Positions 1 through 11,024 of a stretch of 64,000 nucleotides of DNA are shown here, in pieces (within the stretch, counting starts at the first letter, position 1; each line of letters starts with the position of its first letter). Source of the DNA: Symsagittifera roscoffensis (taxonomy: Eukaryota; Xenacoelomorpha; Acoela; Convolutidae); the NCBI RefSeq assembly GCF_963678635.1, contig NC_087068.1, positions 38,527,649 through 38,591,648 of the forward strand, read 5' to 3'. The translations under genes were made by a program, and so were the position numbers. The notes beneath the pieces were generated by a model. That model was not told the origin of the DNA. It worked only from the letters and a program-made list of their open reading frames with translations, and searched no databases.

Positions 1-247
1 AATATTTTTCAAAACAAAGTCATTACAGAGCTTCCGAAGAGCTCGGAAAATCAATTTGGTTGACCTAAACAGTCATAGAAATTTTCAATTGTTTTTAAAA
101 GCAACACACAAGCAAAACCCTAAATCCGTTCCCGAGTCCTCAAAAAGTGAAAAGTGAATCTTTTCATCTGTAATTTAGAAAATAATTTGAATTTTTTTTG
201 AGAAGGCGGAGCTCCAACGGGATATAGTGTGAAAAGTGTTTGGGCAC
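1..247 (-). other. Ligand-gated channel gene: start of intron 3
   Basis: This stretch follows the splice donor of exon 3 on the minus strand, where CAG is followed by GTGCCC. It should therefore be intron 3 of the receptor gene. I see no further exon. The exons for the end of the extracellular domain and the four membrane helices must lie beyond the window edge. Confidence 0.55.
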
Positions 248-364
248 CTGGCGATTCGGAGCACACACTTCTGCACATCCATGGGGAAGTAGGCCAAGTC
301 CATTGGACACCTGGAAGTGACTGTGACCCTCATACTCATCAGGATGTGGCCATTCTTCTCCAAC
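248..364 (-). CDS. Cys-loop ligand-gated ion channel, exon 3 (Cys-loop exon)
   Basis: This 117-nt internal exon carries the signature Cys-loop. The first cysteine is in RCPMDLAYFPMDVQKC and the second lies 13 residues later, with the FPMD core of pentameric neurotransmitter receptors. The residues before it (KNGHILMSMRVTVTS) match the beta-strand preceding the loop. The acceptor is TAG before base 364 and the donor is GTGCCC after base 248. It opens with one base that completes the codon split by exon 2 and ends with two bases of the next codon, so the phases fit. The sequence suggests the anion-channel branch (glycine, GABA, glutamate or histidine-gated chloride channels). The membrane domain is outside the window, so ligand and ion selectivity cannot be told. 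The product would act in the plasma membrane of excitable cells. Confidence 0.88.
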
Positions 365-1289
365 CTACAGCGACAGAACAAAGGGCCAAGTGATAGAACA
401 TGTGATGATACAAATTGACACCATCTAGGGGATTAGAAATTATGGGCTCTTTTTCCTTCCCCCCCACCTCACTCAAACATGAACTTTATGGTCTAAAGAG
501 TGGTTTTACGAGGTTTATTATGGAGACCAAATATGTTTGTCATAGCCTAATTAGTCTGCATGTCAATTTTCATGACAATCGGACAAAGTGAACAGTAACT
601 TCATATTACAAATTTGCAGGTGGGGGGAAAAGGAAAAAGAGCCAAATTATACTGCTTAATTAGGGCATGACTTCACTTGTTGCCGAAGCAACTACATTTT
701 TCCCAATCTATGTAAATCAACGGTCATTGCAATCAAGCCTTTGTAATCTCTCTGATATAATCACTCTTGAAACAAATCAGACCTAAAAAAGTTGACTCTT
801 GGAGCCATATGTTTTGATGTAAAGTGAGATGTAATGTCAACAACATCACTAGGCCTAACTGGCTTATTGACAGTTTTCAGTAGAATTTTTTCTGATATAA
901 AAACAATACGTTATGATTATTAACAAATGGATTGTGAAATAGCAGTATCATTCAAACATGTTCAAAAATAATTGCGTGCAGGTGCTCATTATTGCAAAGA
1001 TGGAATAATTAAGTTTCGAACCACAGCCCTCGATCCAAAACTTTTCCATATTGCATGACACCGCATTAAAAGCAATTCTGCCCACCCGCTACTGGCCGAA
1101 AAGTTGTGATGCTAATCAAAAAAACCTGCACAGAAGTTGGACTCTACTAACTATGCAGTTGAAAACTTTTTGTCAATAGGTTCAAGTTTGATTCGCTGAG
1201 TAAAAATTTGAGACAAAAAATGTGACGTCATAGGCTCCAGCTTCTTCTTTAAAATAACGATAATACAATTGTGATAATATTTCATCTAC
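365..1289 (-). other. Ligand-gated channel gene: intron 2
   Basis: This 925-nt intron runs from donor GTAGAT (minus strand, base 1289) to an acceptor TAG at 367-365. The sequence is AT-rich with no recognisable gene or repeat. Confidence 0.7.
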
Positions 1290-1438
1290 CTGAAGAAGAT
1301 GTTCTTTTTGGTGACGTCGTGCACGTATGACTCAGTCTCGGTCTGGAAGAAGGAGTCGGGGATCCAGAGAGAGTCCACCACGTCCTGGGACAGCACAAGT
1401 TTGGCCACAGTCTCATTCGAGAAGTCCAGTCGCTTGTC
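1290..1438 (-). CDS. Cys-loop ligand-gated ion channel, exon 2
   Basis: This 149-nt exon encodes part of the extracellular ligand-binding domain. It starts with DKRLDF, the conserved loop after the YFRQ-W strand of exon 1, and contains SLWIPDSFFQTETESYVHDV, which matches the conserved W-x-P-D-x-F-F segment of the family. The acceptor is CAG before base 1438 and the donor is GTAGAT after base 1290. It joins exon 1 in phase 0 and leaves two bases (AG) that combine with the first base of exon 3 to give Arg, producing a continuous family-like reading. I saw no stop or frameshift. The gene looks functional as far as it can be seen. Confidence 0.88.
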
Positions 1439-1728
1439 CTGTGACAAATGTTTACAATAAACAAAAAATAAAAATAACAAATAAATGACTCACAACAATT
1501 TTTGCTTTCCAGATTTATTGAGTAAGGTTTTTTTCTCGAAAAACATCTTCAAGACATTATTTGGTATCGGCGCTAATTTTGGTTATATGAGCCCTAATGC
1601 AACTCCAAAAGCTGTTTGAGTTTAGACGCAAAGTCCATCCGTGACTAAGCAAGTAGCTCAAATTATGCAAATAGTTCTAGTAAATAACACAAAAAAGTTC
1701 AAAAAATATATATGGTTTTAGAAAAAAA

Positions 1729-1773
1729 TTTCATCTTCCATAAAAAAGTAATTAACTTTTTTGGAAGATGAAA
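1729..1773. repeat. Short inverted repeat (hairpin)
   Basis: TTTCATCTTCC at the left end is matched by GGAAGATGAAA at the right end, with further pairing of the A and T runs inside. The result is a 45-nt near-perfect hairpin in intron 1. It resembles a minimal fold-back element. No function is implied. Confidence 0.6.
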
Positions 1774-1893
1774 TAAAAGACTTTTTGCGAATAGTTTGAA
1801 TAAATTTTTGATTATTTTACGACAAATAAGTTTGTTTTCTTTTATTAGAGCCATATTCTGACTGGGTTCCAGCCGATTACCACGTGTGTCAAT

Positions 1894-1920
1894 TAGCAAG
1901 CCGGCGAAGCCGACTTGCTA
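1894..1920. repeat. GC-rich hairpin
   Basis: TAGCAAG pairs with CTTGCTA and CGGC with GCCG around a GAA loop, giving a compact 27-nt stem-loop with one mismatch. It lies inside intron 1 of the channel gene. Origin and role are unknown. Confidence 0.55.
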
Positions 1921-4295
1921 GCTGCTTCAAAACTATTCGGCTTGCTGGCTGATTCAAATTTGATTTACTCAAACTTTCACTTTCGATGAGCACGCAAAAT
2001 CACCGAAATTCATCAAGTAAAAAGACATTTCAATTCCATTCACAAAGCAGTCAGTGTAAAATTCAATGAAAGTTCATTTGATTCCTAATTTAAATGTTTA
2101 TTTTAACATTTCGTGATTGTTGTATAATTTTTTAAAAGTGCGCCCAACCAAACTAATTATTGCAGGCGAAAATACTTATCGCGTTGCCCTTGTTCTTAAA
2201 GACTTTGCCATAAGAATGAAACAAATTTTTAAACGAAGCGGCTGCTCTGCCTGACTTCCAACCTCAGCTTTAGATGCTACGGAAACCTAGATATTCTGTT
2301 GGGGCGCCCTTCCTTAGCCGGATCCAAAGTGAATATGGCCGCCCAACAGCGGAAAATTGGAATCGCAGTTTACCTGTTCGTAAATAGGATACCTTTCCGG
2401 GGTTGAGGGGCTCATCCGCGGCAAGTTTTAAGACCCTACAGCTTTATGGAGTTTATATACAGATAAAACAGGGCAAGAATGCCACTCTCGATACTAGTTA
2501 AAAAAAAGCGGATATTGATAAGGTAAACGTGCTGGAAGCAACTGCCTCGCTTGCTCTCAGTGCAAGTCGTAGTTTCTCAAGGAATTTTGTGGAATATCAG
2601 GCCGGCTGGTACCCAACCCAAAATATTTTGCCCCAGGCGCAGCGGATTTTGTCGCGGCCTATCGACGGTCACACTTGGAATATGATTGATGTAGGCGGCG
2701 CTGCGCTCGATGTTGAGCCAACTTTCTGCTACCGAGGGAAATGCTCAGTGCTGGCGGGGACTGTGATAGTGCATTACTGCCCTATGTTCCTCGGCCTGGT
2801 GTAGGTTCAGCAAAGTACTCCCTCACCTAGTTTAGCGGCACATCTCACTTAGAACACGTGGAAAAGCGTAAACTTCTTGTGTTTGATTATCGACGCTGCG
2901 CGGAAAGAAAACTTGTCCCAACGTAACAGATATGCAACGACTCCGACAAAAGGACCGTGCATTGATTTGTTGGATCTGTGGATTTAAACCCGCTGTTCAT
3001 GACCCAAATGCACTTCTTGATAAATTCGGTTTGTGTGCAACGGCCTTCGGAGCAGAGACCTCAGATGATTCGGACAACTTGATTAAGTTCTTTTCGCTTC
3101 AAGCATCAAAATGGACCATGAGATGACAATGGCAATCATCAAAAGACGTAGGAAACGTTGTTCATCAAAAGACGTTTGTTTAGAATGAGTAGAAACTGAT
3201 GTCAAGGAAATGGAACGTTGCCTTACTCAAATTGACCAGCGAGATCGTATATGACGTAGAACTGCAGTTCGACAATGCCTGGTGGGATCACCAATTGATG
3301 GGAGAGACAGCACCGAAATTAAAAACCGTATATGATGATGATGATGGTTCAACCCTTTTCTGGGCATGGACGACAGGGGTAGCGTCATGATGGAAGAACC
3401 AAATGGTGGAAGACTTTTAACGTGCAAAATTGAAATTATTATTGACATGTTTGCACAAAAATGAATTCATGATTGAGAGAAATTGAGTTACAGCAGCACA
3501 GCAAAGATCTGCAGTTAAATTTGTTCAGAAAAACGATATATTTTTTTGGGTTAACTGTTAATTTTTTCTGAATTTAAATATGTTAATTAAATCAAGGTTT
3601 GATATTTCATTTATCTGCATATTTTCTAATCAATCATTATTTATTTTACTCGACTGGATTTATTCCTTTTTTTGAGAATTTGCAATTTCTGTGCATTTTT
3701 TGAGTACTCACTTCTAATTGGCTGAAAATGACTCAAAAAAACTTTTCCGTCAATTGATATATCCATCATGAGGGACACCACATGGGTGATGTTTTGATGT
3801 TTTTGTCTCATCTTATTTCTGTACATATTAAAGGATTTTGAATAATTCCTACCAATATACAATAGGCCTTACAGAAGACCCAACTCCTCAGAGGACAGTA
3901 AGTAAAATGCAATATGCAAAATGACAGAGGACATTGTGTCATGCAGGATCTTGCGAAAATCCCGCAAAATAAAATGCAATATGCAGAACTTTTTCAAGAA
4001 TCTTGTAAGACTTGCAAAAGATAGCATCATTATTGTGATCTAAGGGTCGTCTTTTTATGAAATCCGTTTTCTGGAAGAAAAACCAACAAGGAATACGTGA
4101 ATTCTTTGAACTATGTGGTCGTTACAGCCATCATTTTGCTCGAATCACGGCTCGCAATCACGGCTCGAAATGTTGCGTTACTTACTGCAACATTTCCGAT
4201 TTGTAACATATTTTCAGAAATTTTCTCTTTTTTTCAATATTCGATTTTTTTCAATAACTGTATTTCAAAATGTTCAAAAAAATAAAGCTACTCAC

Positions 4296-4562
4296 GCTCC
4301 AAAATTGTCTGAAGTAGAGGCTCAGTTTGAAAGTCATATCCACTTCAGAAACAGGACCAATAGAGACCACGTACATAGTCGCATTGACTAATAAGGGCGA
4401 AATACCCGACAGGGGCCGAAGTCTCTTCTCGTAATCCTCCAAAAGGCGAGACAGAATCCGCTCCTGCACGCTGTCTGTGTTCTCTTTGCATACCACAGTC
4501 GGGAATTTATGTAATACTGACGCCATTAATAAGAATATATGAACTTTCCATAAAGCTGACAT
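4296..4562 (-). CDS. Cys-loop ligand-gated ion channel, exon 1 (signal peptide and first strands)
   Basis: These are 89 codons from an ATG at 4562-4560. Residues about 1-25 form a hydrophobic signal peptide (HIFLLMASVLH core). They are followed by LLEDYEKRLRPLSG, the N-terminal helix region of Cys-loop receptors, and by the first beta-strands ending in SEVDMTFKLSLYFRQFWS, the conserved M-x-F-x-L-x-x-Y-F-R-Q-x-W strand. The splice donor GTGAGT directly follows and joins exon 2 in phase 0. This ATG is chosen because it is the first upstream of a plausible signal peptide. A 5' untranslated exon cannot be excluded. Confidence 0.85.
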
Positions 4563-5088
4563 GATGATTGGATGGCACTTTTCTAGAGCTTCCAGTTGAG
4601 AAAATGATGTTGATGAAATTCGATCTTGGTGACAATCGATGCCCAGTCGTTTCGATTCAAAGTAGTTGGCTTCTGCTCTGTATTTGGATGGAATTCAGTT
4701 CAATTTTCGCTCTTTGTCAATTATTTTGCTTCAAGTATTCTTCAATCAGAGAAAACATCCCCTTGATTCGAAGATGAAGAAAACATTCTTTGCATTGTGC
4801 TCGAAGATATTTTAAGGCCGGGTAATTTGGTGATGGATATTCCTAAATCAAAACATATTTTCCTGTTATGTCTTATATCAAATGAATAATCGTTTTTTGA
4901 TAAGAAAATGATACAAGTTAATTACGAAAAAAACTGCATAATGCTATTGTTATTGTCACAAATTATTTTTGACTTGTGTGAAACAAAAGAGGTTTTGTAC
5001 TATTTAAAAAAGGTTTGATTCAGAGATAAAAAAAATAAATGGGCAAAAATTGAGTTCATTTTAGCCGTGTCACAAAAGTACACTTAGT
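4563..5088. other. Region upstream of the channel gene, no gene seen
   Basis: This is AT-rich sequence 5' of the channel start codon. It may contain the promoter, but I cannot point to a convincing TATA or initiator element. No ORF of note. Confidence 0.4.
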
Positions 5089-5552
5089 ACAGTGCTGATT
5101 TAAATTATCCGGACAAACGAACAAAACTTGAATTTTCAAACGTGTTTTTCTCAAATTGGGTTAAGATTAGACAAAAAGTAAAGAGATTAAACTTTGCTTA
5201 GAATTTCATCAGAACTAATATGGTGCTATTTTTTCTCCAATTTTCTCAACCAAAATTTAACCCCAAAATTGTAAGGCTATGTAAGAGGCTTCTTGTGATA
5301 TATATTCCTCATCAATTAACAGAGTAGTTTCATCGTAATTTTTGATCAATTGAAGAAAGCCAAAATGACTCATTTTTGGGTTAAAATTTTGTTTGAGAGT
5401 TTCGGGAAAAAATGCACCATCTTAATTCTGATGAAATTCTAAGCAACCTTTGTTCTCTTCACTTTTTGTCTAATCTTGACCCAATTTGAGAGAAACGTGT
5501 TTGAAACATCAAATTTTGTTCATTTTGTCCGGATAATTTAAATCAGCACTGT
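5089..5552. mobile_element. Fold-back MITE with Tc1/mariner or pogo-like ends
   Basis: The left end ACAGTGCTGATTTAAATTAT, followed by CCGGACAAA, is repeated in inverse orientation at the right end. Imperfect complementarity continues for well over 100 bases inward on both sides, including the ATTAGACAAAAAGT block. The element is about 464 bp and has no coding capacity. The CAGT start and TCCGGACAAA-type terminus resemble pogo/Tigger or mariner MITEs. A TA lies next to the left end but the right flank does not match cleanly, so the target duplication is unclear. Confidence 0.8.
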
Positions 5553-6518
5553 GCACTGTACGATTAAAACAATCATCATAAAAAATGAACTGCCGTCATG
5601 TCAAAATTCAGAAACTAAAACCAAAAAGTGAATTCCTTTATGTTTTTCTTTCTTAAAGCAATAAAAAAATGTTCTGAAATTTTAAAACCGTGATATACTT
5701 AATGAGAATTTACGGTGAATTTTTTTTGTAGCTCGACTAAAACAGGAAGCAGATTAAAATTCAAACTGTGATAATTCCATCAAAAGCGTTTTAAAACGAT
5801 GAATCAATTTTCAAAGGAAAACAAAACTGTCGCTAAATTTTTGTGCAGAAACGTTCATCTCAGATTAACAGTATCATCAAAAAACCAAGACAAGATAACA
5901 TAATTTTCCAAGATAAGTTTGCTTTATTGTAAATTAATGCTCCATTATTTTACAATAATGACTGAAATTTTAAGCCGCTCAGTTCTTTAAGTTTTATTGA
6001 TTTTTCGAAAAATACATTAATCCACCCGAAGCGTTTTTAAAGAGAAGCAAAACTGAGACCATTATGCCATTAAAACGCATTCGAGCTAAGTTTAACAGGA
6101 GATTTGAATAGAAGGTATTATGGGATAGTAGTTTCCCATTTTTTTCACTGCAATTCAGCAAAATTTAAAAGGTTTCTGTCAGATTTCTAGTCTCCTGCTT
6201 AGCGGGTAGATCAATCGGGGACTAAGCAGCATAAATGTGACACTCTCTTTTTTTAAACAAGAAGATCCGCTTCTGAGTCTTATGAACAGAGGTGAAAAAA
6301 GAAACAATAAATAAAAAAGTTTATCCCAGCTTTTCAATTCACAAGGCCATAGCTGAATATTTACTCATGCTCCTCTCACATTTCGGATGGAAATATGTTA
6401 AGCGCTTCGACAGTCCAGAAACATGAGGTATATCTGGGGGCTATCGACACGAAGCGCGGACGCCAGTGTAGCACACCCACCGCAGAATCAATTGATGAGT
6501 GTTTTCATTCAAATTTAG
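5553..6518. other. Intergenic, nothing recognised
   Basis: AT-rich sequence with no gene, RNA or clear repeat that I can support. Confidence 0.4.
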
Positions 6519-8750
6519 TATAATAAAAGACACATTAGTATGCTAAATTTAGTATTATGCTGGTATGCTAAAATAAGTAGTATGCTAAATTTAGGCTAAA
6601 ATAAGTAGTATGCTTGGAGTATGCTAAAATAAGTAGTATGCTAAAAGTATGCTAAAACTAGTAGTATGCTAAAAGTATGCTAAAACTAGTAGTATGCTAA
6701 AAGTATGCTAAAACTAGTAAGATGCTAAAAGTATGCTAAAACTAGTAGTATGCTAAAAGTATGCTAAAATAAGTAGTATGTTTAGAGTATGCTAAAATAA
6801 GTAGTATGCTAGAAGTATGCTAGAATTAGTAGTATGCTAAATTTATGCTAAAATTAGTAGTATGCTAAAAGTATGCTAAAACTAGTAGTATGCTAAAAGT
6901 ATGCTAAAACTAGTAGTATGCTAAAAGTATGCTAAAACTAGTAGTATGCTAAAAGTATGCTAAAACTAGTAGTATGCTAAAAGTATGCTAAAACTAGTAG
7001 TATGCTAAAAGTATGCTAAAACTAGTAGTATGCTAAAAGTATGCTAAAACTAGTAAGATGCTAAAAGTATGCTAAAACTAGTAAGATGCTAAAAGTATGC
7101 TAAAACTAGTAGTATGCTAAAAGTATGCTAAAATAAGTAGTATGTTTAGAGTATGCTAAAATAAGTAGTATGCTAGAAGTATGCTAGAATTAGTAGTATG
7201 CTAAAAGTATGCTAAAACTAGTAGTATGCTAAAAGTATGCTAAAACTAGTAGTATGCTAAAAGTATGCTAAAACTAGTAGTATGCTAAAAGTATGCTAAA
7301 ACTAGTAAGATGCTAAAAGTATGCTAAAACTAGTAGTATGCTAAAAGTATGCTAAAACTAGTAAGATGCTAAAAGTATGCTAAAACTAGTAAGATGCTAA
7401 AAGTATGCTAAAACTAGTAGTATGCTAAAAGTATGCTAAAACTAGTAAGATGCTAAAAGTATGCTAAAACTAGTAAGATGCTAAAAGTATGCTAAAACTA
7501 GTAGTATGCTAAAAGTATGCTAAAATAAGTAGTATGTTTAGAGTATGCTAAAATAAGTAGTATGCTAGAAGTATGCTAGAATTAGTAGTATGCTAAAAGT
7601 ATGCTAAAACTAGTAGTATGCTAAAAGTATGCTAAAACTAGTAGTATGCTAAAAGTATGCTAAAACTAGTAGTATGCTAAAAGTATGCTAAAACTAGTAG
7701 TATGCTAAAAGTATGCTAAAACTAGTAGTATGCTAAAAGTATGCTAAAACTAGTAAGATGCTAAAAGTATGCTAAAACTAGTAAGATGCTAAAAGTATGC
7801 TAAAACTAGTAGTATGCTAAAAGTATGCTAAAATAAGTAGTATGTTTAGAGTATGCTAAAATAAGTAGTATGCTAGAAGTATGCTAAAACTAGTAGTATG
7901 CTAAAAGTATGCTAAAACTAGTAGTATGCTAAAAGTATGCTAAAACTAGTAGTATGCTAAAAGTATGCTAAAACTAGTAGTATGCTAAAAGTATGCTAAA
8001 ACTAGTAAGATGCTAAAAGTATGCTAAAACTAGTAGTATGCTAAAAGTATGCTAAAATAAGTAGTATGTTTAGAGTATGCTAAAATAAGTAGTATGCTAG
8101 AAGTATGCTAGAATTAGTAGTATGCTAAATTTATGCTAAAATTAGTAGTATGCTAAAAGTATGCTAAAACTAGTAGTATGCTAAAAGTATGCTAAAACTA
8201 GTAGTATGCTAAAAGTATGCTAAAACTAGTAAGATGCTAAAAGTATGCTAAAACTAGTAGTATGCTAAAAGTATGCTAAAACTAGTAGTATGCTAAAAGT
8301 ATGCTAAAACTAGTAGTATGCTAAAAGTATGCTAAAACTAGTAAGATGCTAAAAGTATGCTAAAACTAGTAGTATGCTAAAAGTATGCTAAAATAAGTAG
8401 TATGTTTAGAGTATGCTAAAATAAGTAGTATGCTAGAAGTATGCTAGAATTAGTAGTATGCTAAATTTATGCTAAAATTAGTAGTATGCTTAGAGTATGC
8501 TAAAATAAGTAGTATGCTAAATTTATGCTAGAATTAGTAGTATGCTAATTTTATGCTAAAATTAGTAGTATGCTAAAAGTATGCTAAAACTAGTAGTATG
8601 CTAAAAGTATGCTAAAATTAGTAGTATGCTAAAAGTATGCTAAAACTAGTAGTATGCTAAAAGTATGCTAAAACTAGTAGTATGCTAAAAGTATGCTAAA
8701 ACTAGTAGTATGCTAAAAGTATGCTAAAATTAGCACTATGCTAAAAAGGC
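6519..8750. repeat. 28-bp minisatellite with higher-order variants
   Basis: This is a tandem array of about 80 units with a 28-bp period. Each unit contains two copies of GTATGCTAAAA and the palindrome ACTAGT. Variant units (AAGATGC for AGTATGC, and a TTTAGAG variant followed by a CTAGAAG variant) recur as blocks. The TTTAGAG variant starts at 6781, 7145, 7537, 7845, 8069 and 8405, and all intervals are multiples of 28. The edges are degenerate. It has no coding potential. Confidence 0.95.
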
Positions 8751-9112
8751 TAAAATTAAAAAAAATATATGTTCGAACAAACTAAGCGGATAATTGTGAG
8801 AAAATTAGGGAAATGTAAAAAAAGTACATGTTAACTGTGAGGGGCGAAGTCTGTATGTAAATTAGGGGCGAAGTGATCGAGGGCAAAACGTGCTATATGC
8901 ACCCGTCACAAACCTTCCTGTAGTTTTTGTTGAATCCTTTTTGCTTTTAAGGACGTTCAGTTAGTCGCTAAGTAACTTTTCCAGTAAGAGATGTGCGTTT
9001 GGTCTTGAAAAAGAAAAGAAAAAGAGTACTATGAAAACTACGAACGCCCTAAACATCAAAATAGTACGTACCCATATAGCCCTTTTCCTGGGTAGCCAAT
9101 AAACTAATATTC
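8751..9112. other. Intergenic, nothing recognised
   Basis: Short unique-looking stretch after the minisatellite. GGGGCGAAGT occurs twice (near 8841 and 8866). No gene. Confidence 0.4.
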
Positions 9113-9530
9113 ATCTTGTTAGGGTATTTAGCGACAAAACAAAATACGACTAAATAAATGAATTCGTCTCAAAATCTGGACTACATTTTTTTGAGCATTT
9201 CAAAACTTTTTTTCGAAACTATGCTAACAACAACCCAATAGAAAAAAGTAATACTTTTGTGTGAGTAGTTTCTTCTTTATCCATTAGAGCAAAAAACGGG
9301 ACTGTTCCTGGACCCTAGCCGGAAAAAATGCTTAACAAATTAGTCGCGTTTTTTGCTCTAATTGATAAAAAAAGAAACTATTCACACAAAAATATCACTT
9401 TTTTCTATTAGATTGTTGTTAGCATAAATTCAAAATTTTTTTTGAAATGTTCAAAAATGTAGTCCAGATTTTGAGACGAAATCTTTTATTTAGTCGTATT
9501 TTGTTTTGTCGCTAAATAACCTAACTAGAT
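9113..9530. mobile_element. Fold-back element, arms of about 190 bp
   Basis: Left arm 9113-9303 and right arm 9342-9530 are inverted copies of each other with roughly 90% match. Shared blocks include TTTAGCGACAAAACAAAATA and CTCAAAATCTGGACTACATT. The spacer of about 38 bp is GC-richer (TCCTGGACCCTAGCCGG). There is no ORF. It is most likely a non-autonomous fold-back DNA transposon, and transcribed RNA would form a long hairpin. Confidence 0.8.
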
Positions 9531-9539
9531 AAATTTTAG

Positions 9540-10100
9540 TTTTTTGGCTATTCGTGAAAAAGGGATCTGTGAGTCCGCACTAAAATGATGCTCAGGGCTT
9601 TTGTCCAGGAACAAAGATTTTTTCGGCTTTCCTGGAACAAACTGTATTTCGGCCCACCAGGGACAAGTTTTGTGGGCTATCCAGTAAATGACTAAATAAC
9701 AACGCTATTAAAAACTGTTTTCATACGGAAAAAAGCGCCAAAAAAGTGTTCGAAACCAGGGTGTATCGATCGCAAAAATATCTCAGTTTTGGTCGGCTCA
9801 ATATAAAAGTCTTTTGTATTAGGTACATAGTATTAGTTGTATAATTTAGTTATAGGAGGTGGGGAAGGGGGGGAGGGATTAGCTACATGGTACAAAAATT
9901 GAACCTTATCAACGATCGATTTTTGAGCTTTGAGCAAATCAAAATTTTTCGGCTATCCGGGAAAAAAACAATTTCGGCTATCCAGGAATAAAAAAAATAA
10001 TCAGCTATCCGTTAATAAAAACTCCATTGGGCTATCTGGGAATGATTTTTTCTTCGGCTATCCGGGTATTTGGCTCTGTGACACGCCACTATCCTGATGG
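9540..10100. repeat. Degenerate array of GGCTATCCGGGAA-type units
   Basis: Diverged copies of a short motif, typically TTCGGCTATCCGGGAA followed by an A-rich tail, occur at 9951, 9976, 10003, 10029 and 10056. Weaker versions lie near 9546, 9626 and 9675. The last copy is followed by GGCTCTGTG. Related sequence reappears at 16967 and 18562. It looks like an internally repetitive transposon terminus. The family is unknown to me. Confidence 0.6.
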
Positions 10101-10378
10101 CGCCAAAGTTGTTTAATTTGGTAAGTATTTGGTTTCCGTGGACATGGTGTTAGGAATCTGCAGAAATTTCACTTGGGTGAAAATTCCTACATCAAAATCT
10201 TTTGAAGTCAAAATAATGATGAAAATTAAAGACAAACCGTTTAGCACGGGGCGTCAAAGCTAGCCAACTTTTTGTGCTTTTTTTATTCTAGTGACGATAA
10301 CTAATTTTGAGGCCTCATTTATCATTGGATTTCAACAAAAAACCTCTGAATCATTCCAAGCAGCATCATGGTACAATC

Positions 10379-10523
10379 AGAAGCGTAAAAAAAAACGTTT
10401 TTTTTGCTCAATTCGTGAAAAAGGGATCTGTGGGTCCGCACTAAAATGATGCTCAGGGCTTTTGTCCAGGAGCAAAGAACAAAGATCAGAAGCGTAAAAA
10501 AACGTTTTTTTTTTGCTCAATTC
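10379..10523. repeat. Direct repeat of about 35 bp
   Basis: AGAAGCGTAAAAA followed by ACG, a T run and GCTCAATTC occurs at about 10379 and again at about 10488. The intervening text (CACTAAAATGATGCTCAGGG and flanks) is itself a second copy of 9552-9620. The stretch is therefore a mosaic of local duplications of the neighbouring repeat. Confidence 0.6.
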
Positions 10524-11024
10524 AAAAGCAATTACTGGGTTTGCAATGTCTCGGACAGCTTTTGCTCAAAACTTAATGAAATTTTCAAAAAACTTATGTT
10601 TTTAAGTTGTCGAACAAGTTTTCCGCATACAAATTTTCAGAACAGTGCAAAGTTATTCCGAAAGACGCGATATTTACAGTCAGTGTTGCTTTTTTATTCT
10701 TCGACCGAGTTCGACTTTCGATCTTGCAAATCTGAGGGGAATTTTTCAAAAAAATTTTAAAAAAATTGAAGCTTTTAGCTCAAAATTAACAGAATAGGAA
10801 ACTGGGTGAGCCAAAAAATAAAACAGAGCATGAAGAAAAAATTAGAACCGTAAAAACTGCAGCAAATTGAAAATTTTTTAAGAAAAGCAAATGAATCGCA
10901 AAAAAAAATTTTCCCCAGAAGAACGAGAACTATAATCAGTTTCTCGAACTGGATACTACGGAGCGAAAAAAATCTCATTCGTGCGGACAATTAATCTCCA
11001 CCACCGACAAAATTTAGCGCAAAT
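10524..11024. other. No gene recognised
   Basis: Low-complexity AT-rich sequence with chance open frames. The end of it may belong to the retrotransposon remnant that follows. Confidence 0.4.

Larger units (their letters stand above)
1439..4295 (-). other. Ligand-gated channel gene: intron 1
   Basis: This 2,857-nt intron has donor GTGAGT and acceptor CAG. It contains two perfect or near-perfect hairpins (listed separately) and a patch at about 2160-3420 that is visibly richer in G and C than its surroundings. That patch has short open frames that I do not recognise and may be old transposon sequence. I identified no other gene inside the intron. Confidence 0.65.

Noticed and set aside
2529-3390. 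Open frames in a GC-richer patch of intron 1
   Set aside because: No recognisable domain, different frames, no consistent codon pattern. At most old transposon debris.
3641-3862. Possible extra exon (minus strand) with a GTGAGT donor, inside intron 1
   Set aside because: It has faint resemblance to receptor strand text, but exon 1 joins exon 2 perfectly in phase and the candidate lacks conserved residues.
6519-8750. CRISPR-like array of 28-bp repeats
   Set aside because: Repeats are directly adjacent with no unique spacers, and the context is eukaryotic. It is a minisatellite.
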